Positions 9,926 through 19,231 are shown, counted from the stretch's first letter. The stretch: DNA of 34,465 nt from Deltaproteobacteria bacterium (GCA_016180865.1 JACPAJ010000060.1:1-34465), one strand, 5' to 3'. A program made the numbers and translations. Notes: generated from the letters alone by a model not told the origin.

Positions 9926-10228
9926 TTAAAAGTTCCTCGGCATACGGTTTCTAGCCTCCAGAAAGGCAAACCAATTTTTTATGTCTTCTATCAAACCCTC
10001 TTCAAGCGCATCGCGAAAGATTGGCCTTGGCGAAGAGCTGACCTCTGCCCTTCCCATTGCAAGAAGGGCCTTTCTAATCATCTTCCAAGCTAATTCAAAC
10101 GTATATTCAAAACGCTGGATGGCTCCATCGCGTTCGAGTTCGTTAAGGCGGCTCTTTTTTATGGCAGTTTTTAGCGTCTTCAATGCGTTTTCATAACCAG
10201 TGAAATCAAGTTCTTTCATATTTACCAT
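9926..10228 (-). pseudogene. HEPN-domain nucleotidyltransferase-partner (HI0074/HepT-like), frameshifted near its 3' end
   Basis: RDGAIQRFEYTFELAWKMIRKALL...SSPRPIFRDALEEGLIEDIKNWFAFLEARN then out of frame; residual C-terminal coding YAEELLKKLKELKKNEAHEK* lies in another frame at 9882-9944. Confidence 0.75.
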
Positions 10229-10279
10229 GCAACGGTTTCTATAAGATTACAAAACTATAATCAAGTAAGTTTTTAAAAC

Positions 10280-10300
10280 ATTAAAAACATTGACAATAAA
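10280..10300. repeat. 21-bp perfect direct repeat, right copy
   Basis: ATTAAAAACATTGACAATAAA, identical to 9582-9602. Confidence 0.93.
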
Positions 10301-10318
10301 ATTCCGTCCTACTAGCCT
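10290..10318 (+). promoter_or_regulatory. Candidate sigma70-like promoter for folD
   Basis: TTGACA (10290-10295), 17-nt spacer, TAGCCT (10313-10318), 11 nt before the ATG at 10330; no SD visible. Confidence 0.45.
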
Positions 10319-10329
10319 TAAGCGCCATA

Positions 10330-11172
10330 ATGTCCAATATTATCGACGGCAAAGAGATTGCGCGTAAAATCAGGGCCGAAATAAAAAGCAAAATCGCTTC
10401 AAAGAAGAATGCCCCAGGCCTTGCCGTGGTGATTGTGGGCAATGATCCGGCATCTTTAATTTACGTAAAAAATAAAAAGGCGGCCTGCGAAGAAGTTGGA
10501 ATCAAAAGCTTTGAATATAATCTTCCGGAAAACACAAAAGAAGATGAGCTTCTTTCCATTATCGGCAAACTAAATTCAGATAAAAATATTCACGGAATTC
10601 TGGTTCAGCTTCCGCTCCCGAAACATATGGATTCCCAAAAAATCATTTCCGCCATCGGCCCGGAAAAGGATGTCGACGGATTCAATCCCGTTAATGCGGG
10701 CCGCCTTTTTTCCGGACAACCGGGACTCAGGCCATGCACGCCTCTGGGAATAATGGAGCTGATAAATTCAACCGGCGTAACGCTAACAGGCGCAAATGCC
10801 GTTGTTATCGGCAGAAGCAATACTGTAGGCAAACCGATTGCCGTAATGCTTCTGGAAAAACATGCAACTGTGACTATCTGCCATTCGAAAACTTTGGATA
10901 TTGCAAACATCGTTCGCAGAGCGGACATCGTTGTTGCAGCCTTGGGCAAACCTGAATTTATTAAAGGAGACTGGATAAAAAAGGGAGCTGTGGTTATAGA
11001 TGTCGGCATAAACAGGCTTGACTCAAAAAAAATCGCCGGCGATGTCGATTTTGCAGCGGCGTCGAAAAATGCGGCGTGGATAACGCCGGTTCCTGGGGGC
11101 GTTGGTCCCATGACAATTGCAATGCTGTTAAAAAACACACTAAAATCATATGAAACATACACCGTTATATAA
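10330..11172 (+). CDS. folD: Methylenetetrahydrofolate dehydrogenase/cyclohydrolase
   Basis: VGNDPASLIYVKNKKAACEEVGI, GILVQLPLPKHMD, PEKDVDGFNPVNAGRL, GRSNTVGKPIAVMLLEKHATVTICHSKT, TPVPGGVGPMTIAMLLKNT. Confidence 0.97.
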   Translation: MSNIIDGKEIARKIRAEIKSKIASKKNAPGLAVVIVGNDPASLIYVKNKKAACEEVGIKSFEYNLPENTKEDELLSIIGKLNSDKNIHGILVQLPLPKHMDSQKIISAIGPEKDVDGFNPVNAGRLFSGQPGLRPCTPLGIMELINSTGVTLTGANAVVIGRSNTVGKPIAVMLLEKHATVTICHSKTLDIANIVRRADIVVAALGKPEFIKGDWIKKGAVVIDVGINRLDSKKIAGDVDFAAASKNAAWITPVPGGVGPMTIAMLLKNTLKSYETYTVI

Positions 11173-12259
11173 TGAACACCTAAAACTTAAAGCTAGAATG
11201 GTTGAATTCGGCGGCTGGGAAATGCCCGTTATTTACGCGGGCGTAATCGCCGAACACCTTGCTGTAAGAGAGGCCGCCGGCATTTTTGACGTCAGCCATA
11301 TGGGCGAATTTGAATTTAAGGGGCCCGACGCTCTTTCTTTCATTCAATATCTCACAACAAACGACATTTCAAAGATTGCCGACGGACAGGCAGTTTATTC
11401 TCTTCTGTGCAGCGAGCAGGGAACGATTGTCGACGATATAATCGTTTGCCGCTTCAATCCGGAGCATATTTTAATTGTCGTCAACGCATCGAATATCGAT
11501 AAAGACTGGGACTGGGTGACATCACATAAAAAAGGAAATGTCGCGATAACCAACAGAAGCGACGATTTCGGACTAATCGCTCTTCAGGGGCCGAAAGCTG
11601 CGCAAATCCTTCAAAAGTGCGCCGGCGCCGCGGATATTCCGGCGGTCAAGCCTTTTTATCTGGCTAAATCGGCTGTTTGCGGAATCGAAGGCTGCATCCT
11701 GGCCCGCACAGGTTACACCGGAGAAGATGGTTTTGAAATTTTCTGCCCGTCGAAAGACACGCCTAAAATCTGGCAGGCGTTAATCGAAAACGGCGCGCCT
11801 TTAGGATTAAAACCTGCAGGGCTCGGAGCAAGAGACACTCTTCGTTTGGAAATGAAATACAGCCTTTACGGACATGAAATAAATGACAAGACAAATCCGC
11901 TGGAAGCGAGCCTCGGATGGGTTGTTAAACTTAATAAGGAGACCGATTTCATCGGAAAATCCGCGATTGAAAAAGTAAAGGCCGAAGGCATTAAAAGAAA
12001 ATGCGTTGGCTTTCAGATGATTGATCCTGGAATTCCAAGAGAGGGTTATGGGATTTTCCCAACGCACCAACGTACTAACGAACCATCTGGCCAGATAGGT
12101 TTCGTCTGCAGCGGCACAATGTCCCCTTCACTTCAAAAAGCCATCGGCACAGGCTATGTTCCAACCGAAGATTCCAAAACCGGTTCGAAAATTTATATTG
12201 ACATAAGAGGAAACAAACGGCTAGCAGAGGTGGTGGAAACGCCCTTTTTAAAAAAATAA
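11150..12259 (+). CDS. gcvT: Aminomethyltransferase (glycine cleavage T protein)
   Basis: MVEFGGWEMPVIYAGVIAEHLAVREAAGIFDVSHMGEF, RTGYTGEDGFEIFC, overlaps folD. Confidence 0.97.
   Translation: MKHTPLYNEHLKLKARMVEFGGWEMPVIYAGVIAEHLAVREAAGIFDVSHMGEFEFKGPDALSFIQYLTTNDISKIADGQAVYSLLCSEQGTIVDDIIVCRFNPEHILIVVNASNIDKDWDWVTSHKKGNVAITNRSDDFGLIALQGPKAAQILQKCAGAADIPAVKPFYLAKSAVCGIEGCILARTGYTGEDGFEIFCPSKDTPKIWQALIENGAPLGLKPAGLGARDTLRLEMKYSLYGHEINDKTNPLEASLGWVVKLNKETDFIGKSAIEKVKAEGIKRKCVGFQMIDPGIPREGYGIFPTHQRTNEPSGQIGFVCSGTMSPSLQKAIGTGYVPTEDSKTGSKIYIDIRGNKRLAEVVETPFLKK
12058..12085. repeat. 8-bp-period micro-repeat in frame in gcvT (about three units of YAACGNAC)
   Basis: CAACGCAC CAACGTAC TAACGAAC CA, translated as THQRTNEP; a similar array lies in rlmN. 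Confidence 0.6.
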
Positions 12260-12271
12260 CCGGAGGCAACT

Positions 12272-12661
12272 ATGGAATTCCCAGACGACATAAAGTACAC
12301 AAAAGAGCACGAATGGGTGAGAGTTGAGGGAAAGACCGCTATAGTCGGCATTACCGACTATGCGCAGGACCAGCTCGGAGATATTGTTTATGTTGAATTG
12401 CCGGATGTTGGCGAAATCCTTTCAAAAGGAGACGCGTTCGGCGTTGTCGAAAGCGTAAAATCCGTCAGCGACGTCAACAGCCCTGTTTCCGGAAAAGTCA
12501 CAGAAACCAATGACCCGCTCAAAGAAAATCCGGAAACCGTGAATGAAGATCCTTACAATGAAGGCTGGATTGTAAAGCTGGAGATGAGCGATAAAGCGGA
12601 TATTGATGATCTTATGAGCGCAAAAGAATACGAAGCATACGTGACCGAAGAGAAAGCCTGA
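12272..12661 (+). CDS. gcvH: Glycine cleavage system H protein
   Basis: YTKEHEWVRVEGKTAIVGITDYAQDQLGDIVYVELPDVG...FGVVESVKSVSDVNSPVSG lipoyl-lysine motif. Confidence 0.97.
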   Translation: MEFPDDIKYTKEHEWVRVEGKTAIVGITDYAQDQLGDIVYVELPDVGEILSKGDAFGVVESVKSVSDVNSPVSGKVTETNDPLKENPETVNEDPYNEGWIVKLEMSDKADIDDLMSAKEYEAYVTEEKA

Positions 12662-12664
12662 TCG

Positions 12665-13996
12665 ATGCGATATCTTCCCCATACAGATTCCGAAATCAGA
12701 GAAATGCTTGCGACGGCCGGAGCAAAAAGCATCGGCGATCTGTTTAGATCGATCCCCAAATCATGCCGTTTTGAAGGAAGCCTGAATCTCCCGAAAGCGC
12801 TGTCCGAACAGGAGCTTTTGGATCACTTGAAAAACTTAAGTTCAAAAAATAAAACCGGCTCAATTTCATTTTTAGGAGCCGGAGCTTACAGGCATTTTGT
12901 GCCGTCAGCAGTTGCAAACCTTGTGGCGCGCAGCGAATTTATCACGCCGTACACCCCCTACCAGCCGGAAATCAGCCAGGGGACTCTTCAGACTGTCTTT
13001 GAATATCAGACAATGATCTGCGCTTTGTTCGGGATGGATATCGCAAACGCATCGCACTATGACGGAGCAACGGCAACGGCGGAAGCGGCCCTTCTTGCGG
13101 CAAAGCAGACCCGCAGAAATAAAATTGCCGTCTCGGACGCCGTTCACCCTGAGTATCGTGAAACGATCGAAACAATTTTGAACCCTTCGGGAATTAAATT
13201 GGCGCCGGTTGCCCACGATGCAGACGGCTGCATAAGCAAACAATCGTTAAAAGACATCTGCGATTCCGAATGCGCCGGCCTTGTAGCCGGTTATCCTAAT
13301 TTCTTCGGCGTTGTAGATGATCTATCTTATCTTGCAGATGCAATTCATAAGGCAGGCGGCCTGATGATTACAACAACGCCGGAACCCTTAAGTCTCGGCC
13401 TTATCGAAGCTCCGGGAGCTTTTGGCGCGGATATCGCGTGCGCAGAGGGGCAGTCTTTCGGATGCGGCTTGAATTTTGGCGGCCCATACCTTGGAATATT
13501 TACCGTTAAGGAAAAATACCTGCGGATGATGCCGGGAAGAGTCGTCGGAGAGACAACAGACGCCGACGGCAAAAGAGGCTATGTTCTGACATTTGCCACG
13601 CGCGAACAGCACATAAGGCGCGAAAAGGCCACATCGAATATCTGCTCAAATGAAGCCCTTTGCGCAGCTTCGGCGGCAATATATCTCGCCCTTCTTGGAA
13701 AGGCGGGGCTAACCAAACTGGCGGAATTGAATTACGCAAAAGCGGAATATCTGAAAAATAAAATTAAGGGTTCCAGCTTAAAAATTAAATTCAGCGGGCC
13801 GACGTTCAATGAATTTATAATCGATGCCGGAAAACCTGCTGATGACGTTTTAACCGGTCTTCAAAAACAGAACATTTACGGCGGTGTCGCGCTTGGCAGA
13901 TGGTATCCGCAGTATAAAAATTGCATTTTGGCCTGTGTAACCGAGCTGAACAGCCGTGAAGAGATCGATAAATTTGCAAACGCATTATGTTTATAG
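12665..13996 (+). CDS. gcvPA: Glycine dehydrogenase (decarboxylating) subunit 1
   Basis: MRYLPHTDSEIREML, FLGAGAYRHFVPSAV, FITPYTPYQPEISQGTLQTVFEYQTMI, ATREQHIRREKATSNICSNEAL. Confidence 0.97.
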   Translation: MRYLPHTDSEIREMLATAGAKSIGDLFRSIPKSCRFEGSLNLPKALSEQELLDHLKNLSSKNKTGSISFLGAGAYRHFVPSAVANLVARSEFITPYTPYQPEISQGTLQTVFEYQTMICALFGMDIANASHYDGATATAEAALLAAKQTRRNKIAVSDAVHPEYRETIETILNPSGIKLAPVAHDADGCISKQSLKDICDSECAGLVAGYPNFFGVVDDLSYLADAIHKAGGLMITTTPEPLSLGLIEAPGAFGADIACAEGQSFGCGLNFGGPYLGIFTVKEKYLRMMPGRVVGETTDADGKRGYVLTFATREQHIRREKATSNICSNEALCAASAAIYLALLGKAGLTKLAELNYAKAEYLKNKIKGSSLKIKFSGPTFNEFIIDAGKPADDVLTGLQKQNIYGGVALGRWYPQYKNCILACVTELNSREEIDKFANALCL

Positions 13997-15483
13997 AAGA
14001 AGGAACATTATTTGAACAGAGTTCGCCGGGCAGAACCGGCTATTCGCTGCCTGCATGCGATGTGCCAAAACCTGATCCCCTGCCCGCAAATATCTGCCGC
14101 AAAGTGAAAGCAGAGCTTCCGGAACTTTCGGAAGCTGACGTGGTCAGGCATTTTGTCCGCCTATCTACATATAATTACAATAAAGATGCGGGATTTTATC
14201 CTTTAGGCTCCTGCACAATGAAATATAATCCGAAATCGGCCGATGCGGCTGCTGTAATGGAAGGATTTGCCAAAAGCCACCCTTATCAGCCCGGAGAGAC
14301 CGTGTCGGGAAACTTCCAGCTAATGAAAGAACTTGAAAATTATCTTTCGGAAATTAGCGGTCTGGACGCAGTTACGCTGCAGCCAGCCGCCGGAGCGCAT
14401 GGCGAGCTGACAGGCATGCTTGTGGTAAGGGCATACCATCTGGACAAACATAAAAACCCTCGCAAAAAAGTCATAATCCCCGACAGCGCCCACGGCACAA
14501 ATCCCGCGAGCGTTGCGATATGCGGCTATGAAGCCGTTGAAGTTAAATCAAACAGCGATGGAATTTTAACGCCGGAAGCCGTTAAAGCGATAATGGATGA
14601 AGATGTGGCCGCCATAATGATCACAAATCCCAATACGCTCGGAATTTTTGAGCCTAATATTAAGGAGATTGCGGATATCGTGCATTCGAAAGGCGGCCTT
14701 GTGTATATGGACGGCGCAAACTTAAACGCTCTTATGGGAATCGCCAGGCCCGGAGATTTCGGCGTCGATGTGATGCACTTTAATCTGCATAAAACATTTG
14801 CAACTCCGCACGGCGGCGGCGGTCCCGGAAGCGGGCCCGTCGGTGTTAAAAAAATACTTACTGAATATCTGCCGAATTCTATCTGTCATCCCCGTCCGCC
14901 TAAGGCGGAGGGATCTCATTTATGGACTCTGGATTCCTCCGCCGTGGCGGACGGGAATGACGCACTTAGCAAATCTATCGGCCGTGTCAAAGCTTTCTAC
15001 GGAAATTTCAGCGTTCTTGTTAGAGCTTATGCTTATATCCGCGAAATGGGCGGAGATGGGCTGAAAAAAGCGTCCGAACTTGCGGTTTTAAACGCCGCTT
15101 ATATCAAATCAAAGCTTATCAAATGCTACAATCTCCCCTATTCAACCGATGCTCTGCACGAATGCGTGTTTTCAGATAAAGTTCAGAATGAATTTGGAAT
15201 TAAAACGCTCGATATCGCAAAAAGGCTGATGGATTATGGAATGCATCCGCCGACTATATATTTTCCCTTGATTGTGCACGGCGCCATTATGATTGAGCCG
15301 ACTGAAACAGAAAATAAAGCGGCATGCGACCAGTTCTGCGAAGCTATGATTAAAATTGCCGAAGAATGCAGAACAAATCCCGAGATTGTCAAAAAAGCGC
15401 CGACAAAAACATTCCGGCGCCGCCTTGACGAAGTAAAGGCTGTAAAAGATCCGCGCCTAAAAATCGCCCGTGCATGCGGCTAA
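13987..15483 (+). CDS. gcvPB: Glycine dehydrogenase (decarboxylating) subunit 2
   Basis: HFVRLSTYNYNKDAGFYPLGSCTMKYNPK, DSAHGTNPASVAICGYE, HFNLHKTFATPHGGGGPGSGPVGVK; contains an in-frame palindromic insertion. Confidence 0.97.
   Translation: MFIEEGTLFEQSSPGRTGYSLPACDVPKPDPLPANICRKVKAELPELSEADVVRHFVRLSTYNYNKDAGFYPLGSCTMKYNPKSADAAAVMEGFAKSHPYQPGETVSGNFQLMKELENYLSEISGLDAVTLQPAAGAHGELTGMLVVRAYHLDKHKNPRKKVIIPDSAHGTNPASVAICGYEAVEVKSNSDGILTPEAVKAIMDEDVAAIMITNPNTLGIFEPNIKEIADIVHSKGGLVYMDGANLNALMGIARPGDFGVDVMHFNLHKTFATPHGGGGPGSGPVGVKKILTEYLPNSICHPRPPKAEGSHLWTLDSSAVADGNDALSKSIGRVKAFYGNFSVLVRAYAYIREMGGDGLKKASELAVLNAAYIKSKLIKCYNLPYSTDALHECVFSDKVQNEFGIKTLDIAKRLMDYGMHPPTIYFPLIVHGAIMIEPTETENKAACDQFCEAMIKIAEECRTNPEIVKKAPTKTFRRRLDEVKAVKDPRLKIARACG
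14885..14961. repeat. 77-nt REP-like double palindrome inside gcvPB
   Basis: GTCATCCCCGTCCGCCTAAGGCGGAGGGATC...GGATTCCTCCGCCGTGGCGGACGGGAATGAC: outer GTCAT/ATGAC, two inner hairpins TCCGCC-TAA-GGCGGA and TCCGCC-GT-GGCGGA. Confidence 0.9.
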
Positions 15484-16256
15484 AGATAAAGCACGAATGT
15501 CCAACTCATCCGAAGCAACCCGTCATCTTCCAGAAATTTTTCCGGCGGAGACGAAAAGGGGCTTGAAGCTCTTACGGTTCTCACTGCTTCATCGTCATAA
15601 GAAGCAATCCCCGAGCTCTTCAGCACAAAAAGTTCCGAAAGGTTTCCCTCTTTTTCTACGCTGACGGCAACAACCACCGAAACGGTTCCGCGCGAAATAG
15701 ACATTGTGGACGCGCCGCGCCTCAGCGCAGGCACAGGATTCCATGTCATTTTGAACGCTCTTTTCAGGCGCACGAAATATTCCACTTCGGGATACCTGAG
15801 AACATTAATATAAGTATGCGCGCCGGCCTTATAATCCGGATAAAAATCTTCTAACCTTTCATTGTCAGCCGCCTCTCCGCTTGTAACGGCGTTATTGGCC
15901 TCATCGGCGACGGGGCTCTTCATCGCAAAGAGATCCCGGTCCACTTTATAAAGGTCTGAAGCTGCCCTGCTTTTTGATTTTTCGGCAGCTGCCTCTTTTT
16001 TGCTTGATGCAACCGTCTCATTTGCAGCCTTCTGGTTATACATTCCAAGATGTTTTGCCGTAGCGGGCTTTTCCTGAATTGCGGGCTCCGGAATATCGGC
16101 AAGCTGCCAGCCGCCATCGGGTTTGTTTAAAAAAACTTCGATTGCTCCCGTATCCTCCGAAAACAGCGCATCCGGAAGATAGAACAATGTAAAGGCAAAG
16201 AACAGATGCAGAATAAGAGACAAAACAACCGCTATGATCAGATTTTTCTTATTCAT
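15480..16256 (-). CDS. TonB-family energy transducer protein
   Basis: N-terminal TM (NLIIAVVLSLILHLFFAFTLFYL), C-terminal TonB-like VSVEKEGNLSELFVLKSSGIASYDDEAVRTVRASSPFSSPPEKF. Confidence 0.8.
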   Translation of the reverse strand: MNKKNLIIAVVLSLILHLFFAFTLFYLPDALFSEDTGAIEVFLNKPDGGWQLADIPEPAIQEKPATAKHLGMYNQKAANETVASSKKEAAAEKSKSRAASDLYKVDRDLFAMKSPVADEANNAVTSGEAADNERLEDFYPDYKAGAHTYINVLRYPEVEYFVRLKRAFKMTWNPVPALRRGASTMSISRGTVSVVVAVSVEKEGNLSELFVLKSSGIASYDDEAVRTVRASSPFSSPPEKFLEDDGLLRMSWTFVLYL

Positions 16257-16966
16257 AATCTTGCCGCAACTGCGAACGATTTTACCTCATTGCCGATGGC
16301 ATGTTCAATTAAAAATTTAAACACCTCGTCAGCTTCCGCCGAATTGTTGTTAGGCATCTTGTCGAATTTAAATATTTTAAGGTACTTAAGGCTGTTTTCC
16401 TGAATAATTTTATCTCCCGGGAAAGACCTGCAATTACCGCATACAATTCCGCCCTGCGACGCGGAAATGCGCCAAACCGCGCTTGCCGAACGGCCGCAGG
16501 CTGCGCATTTATCAAAGACCGGCTCAAGGCCCGAAAGCTTGAGCCACTTATAAAGATAGGCATGCCTGTGAATAAGGCTCGGTTCGTTCTCGGCCAGAAA
16601 AATTATCCACCGCTGCAACAGTTTAAAACGCGGCAGCGAAATAAAAGCGGGCGGCAGCATTTTTTCCGCAATCTCCAAAGCGATGTAAAGCGATGCTAAT
16701 TTTTCAAGGGAAGCCGCCACCTTCCATGCCGGCGTCTCCACGGCGAATTCCTCCAGACGGACCAATTCAACTCCATGCTTTTCTGCAAACCTCAGCCGGC
16801 CGATGCTTCCCGGTTCAAGGCCTCCGCCAAACCTTTTGTTCGACCTTTTTGCATTTTTTGCAACGCCTTTCGCCTTTCCGAAATTATCGGCGAAAAAACT
16901 TACGAGCCTGTCGGCCTCGCCATAATCCGACGTCCGGAGAATCACTGCTTTTGATTGATGTTCCAT
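16253..16966 (-). CDS. recO: DNA repair protein RecO
   Basis: AVILRTSDYGEADRLVSFFADNFGKAKGVAKNAKRSNKRFGGGLEP; Cys pairs CAACGR...GGIVCGNC. Confidence 0.9.
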   Translation of the reverse strand: MEHQSKAVILRTSDYGEADRLVSFFADNFGKAKGVAKNAKRSNKRFGGGLEPGSIGRLRFAEKHGVELVRLEEFAVETPAWKVAASLEKLASLYIALEIAEKMLPPAFISLPRFKLLQRWIIFLAENEPSLIHRHAYLYKWLKLSGLEPVFDKCAACGRSASAVWRISASQGGIVCGNCRSFPGDKIIQENSLKYLKIFKFDKMPNNNSAEADEVFKFLIEHAIGNEVKSFAVAARL

Positions 16967-16973
16967 CTAAAAC

Positions 16974-17375
16974 TTACCTTGAAGAAAAAAACGCGGCCAG
17001 AATAACGACCGCAACCGCTATAAGGCAAAAAATCATCCACCCTTTTATGCGAAAATTCGTTTTATTCGGCTTCTTTTGTTTTGAAACGGCAATTTCCCTG
17101 TAAGGCGTCCGAAAAGACTTTGCGGGTTTTGCCGCTTCTTCAGCTAAAATCTCTTCATATCTCAAAACAACCTCATCCTGATTCAATCCGATGGCTTTTG
17201 CATACGATTTTACAAACCCTTTCGCAAAAATTTTGGATGGCAAAGTATCGAACTTGTCTGATTCGATCGCATTTAAATGATGCGGCGGAATTTTTGTCAG
17301 ATTGGCTATCTGTTCCAGAGATATGCCTCGCAGCTCTCTCTCACGCTTTAAATATTGTCCGACGCTTAGAGTCAT
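16974..17375 (-). CDS. Helix-turn-helix / RodZ-N-terminal-like membrane protein
   Basis: VGQYLKRERELRGISLEQIANLTKIPPHHLNAIESDKFDTLPSKIFAKGFVKSYAKAIGL plus C-terminal TM helix. Confidence 0.82.
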   Translation of the reverse strand: MTLSVGQYLKRERELRGISLEQIANLTKIPPHHLNAIESDKFDTLPSKIFAKGFVKSYAKAIGLNQDEVVLRYEEILAEEAAKPAKSFRTPYREIAVSKQKKPNKTNFRIKGWMIFCLIAVAVVILAAFFSSR

Positions 17376-18280
17376 AACTCAAAATGGGAAAGTTCTTTAA
17401 AATGCTTCATCCTGTTTTCGATCTCAGCCCATGTCAAAGTTCTGAGTCTGTCAAGGCTGAAATCTTCAACATGAAAAGATGCCATAGTGGAACCGACGAT
17501 TACAGCTCGACGCAGATTTTCTTCATCTACTATTCCAGTGCGAGCAAGATGCCCCATAAAACCTCCGGCAAAACTATCACCAGCGCCAGTTGGATCTTTT
17601 ACTTCCGGCAAAGGCATTGCGGGAGCACAAAACATTCCGCTATCAGTGAAAAGCGCCGCGCCATATTCGCCTCGCTTAATTACAAGTATCTTGGGCCCGA
17701 TTGAACGTATATATTTTGCCGCCTTAACTAAATTCCATTCGCCAGAGACAAGCCTTGCCTCCTGATCATTAATTATCACGGCATCCACTTTGCCCATCAC
17801 TTTTTTAACTGCTTCCGGCTCGCCATTGATAAAAAATTCACGCGTGTCGCATGCAGTAAATTTTGGATTTTTGACTTGACGCAAAACATCAATTTGGAGC
17901 TCCGGCAATATGCAGGCAAGGAACAGATATTCGCTGTTTTTGTATTCATCGGGCAGAGAAGGCTTGAAATCGGCAAAGACTCCAAGATGCGTTTCCAAAT
18001 TTTCAGCTTCGTTTAGCTGATTGCCATAACGCCCTTTCCAATAAAATGTTTTGCCGTTTGGCACGAATTTTAGCCCCTTAAGACAAATGTTTCTGCTCTT
18101 AAAAAAATTAATATGTTCATCTTCGAAATCATGGCCTACAACTCCAACAAGCCTGACGTTAGTAAAAAAACTGGCGGACGCTGCAAAATGAGCAGCTGCA
18201 CCGCCAAGAGCTCTTTTTCTGATGCCAGCCGGCGTTTCGAGATCGTCATAAGCAACCGAACCTACAACTAAAATGGACAT
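17372..18280 (-). CDS. PfkB-family sugar/nucleoside kinase
   Basis: ALGGAAAHFAASASFF, VKDPTGAGDSFAGGFMGHLA; start chosen at MSILVVGS preceded by AAGGAG. Confidence 0.9.
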   Translation of the reverse strand: MSILVVGSVAYDDLETPAGIRKRALGGAAAHFAASASFFTNVRLVGVVGHDFEDEHINFFKSRNICLKGLKFVPNGKTFYWKGRYGNQLNEAENLETHLGVFADFKPSLPDEYKNSEYLFLACILPELQIDVLRQVKNPKFTACDTREFFINGEPEAVKKVMGKVDAVIINDQEARLVSGEWNLVKAAKYIRSIGPKILVIKRGEYGAALFTDSGMFCAPAMPLPEVKDPTGAGDSFAGGFMGHLARTGIVDEENLRRAVIVGSTMASFHVEDFSLDRLRTLTWAEIENRMKHFKELSHFEL

Positions 18281-18293
18281 ATTATCTCCTTGT

Positions 18294-19157
18294 TCAAGCT
18301 TTAAAATATCTTCCTGCAATTACCTCTAATTTCTTTTTTACATTCATGGGTACGGTCTTTAAATCAGTCATAATGGCGCCCGACAAAGCATTTGCGCATG
18401 GACATCCGCGCTTTTCTGGTATTTTTGCAACAACATCGCGGATGACGGATTTAGAATTCGATACATTCTTTTTTATTGTGGCAACAATGGCACCGACATT
18501 GGCATGTTCTTCCTCTTTCCAACAGTCATAATCGGTCGACAGGGCAATCGTTGCATAGCAAATCTCGGCTTCACGGGCGAGTTTTGCCTCCGGCATGCCG
18601 GTCATGCCTATTAAATCGGCGCCCCACTGGCGGTGTAAAAAAGATTCCGCACGCGTTGAAAAAGCCGGCCCTTCCATGCAGACATACGTGCCGCCTTTGT
18701 GCGTCTTGATTCCAAGAGAACTGGCGGAATTATACAATACATCGGCCAAAGAAGAGCATACAGGATGAGCAAACGAGACATGAGCGGTAATGCCGTCATC
18801 AAAAAACGTTTGCGCGCGAAATTTTGTCCGGTCTATAAACTGATCGACCACGACAAAATCTCCGGGAGCAATTTTTTCTTTCAAGCTTCCAACCGCGCTT
18901 ACGGAAATTATCCACTCAACTCCAAGCATCTTTAACGCGCAAATATTTGCACGATAATTGATTGTTGAAGGCGAAAATCTATGCCCCTTCCCGTGCCTTG
19001 GAAGAAACGCCACTTTTCTGCCGTTAAGCTCGCCCACAACTATAGAATCGCTAGGCTCGCCAAAAGGAGTATTAACCTTCTTTTCCTCCAATGCGCGAAA
19101 TCCCTCGATTTCATAAAGTCCGCTTCCGCCTATAATGCCTATGAGTTTTTCGGTCAT
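18294..19157 (-). CDS. mtnP: S-methyl-5'-thioadenosine phosphorylase
   Basis: IGIIGGSGLYEIEGF, FLPRHGKGHRFSPSTINYRANICALK, YVCMEGPAFSTRAES, MTGMPEAKLAREAEICYATIALSTDYDCW. Confidence 0.95.
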   Translation of the reverse strand: MTEKLIGIIGGSGLYEIEGFRALEEKKVNTPFGEPSDSIVVGELNGRKVAFLPRHGKGHRFSPSTINYRANICALKMLGVEWIISVSAVGSLKEKIAPGDFVVVDQFIDRTKFRAQTFFDDGITAHVSFAHPVCSSLADVLYNSASSLGIKTHKGGTYVCMEGPAFSTRAESFLHRQWGADLIGMTGMPEAKLAREAEICYATIALSTDYDCWKEEEHANVGAIVATIKKNVSNSKSVIRDVVAKIPEKRGCPCANALSGAIMTDLKTVPMNVKKKLEVIAGRYFKA

Positions 19158-19158
19158 G

Positions 19159-19231
<73 letters not shown>

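Noticed and set aside
10605-11162. 185-aa minus-strand ORF
   Set aside because: Antisense shadow of folD, which is unambiguous.
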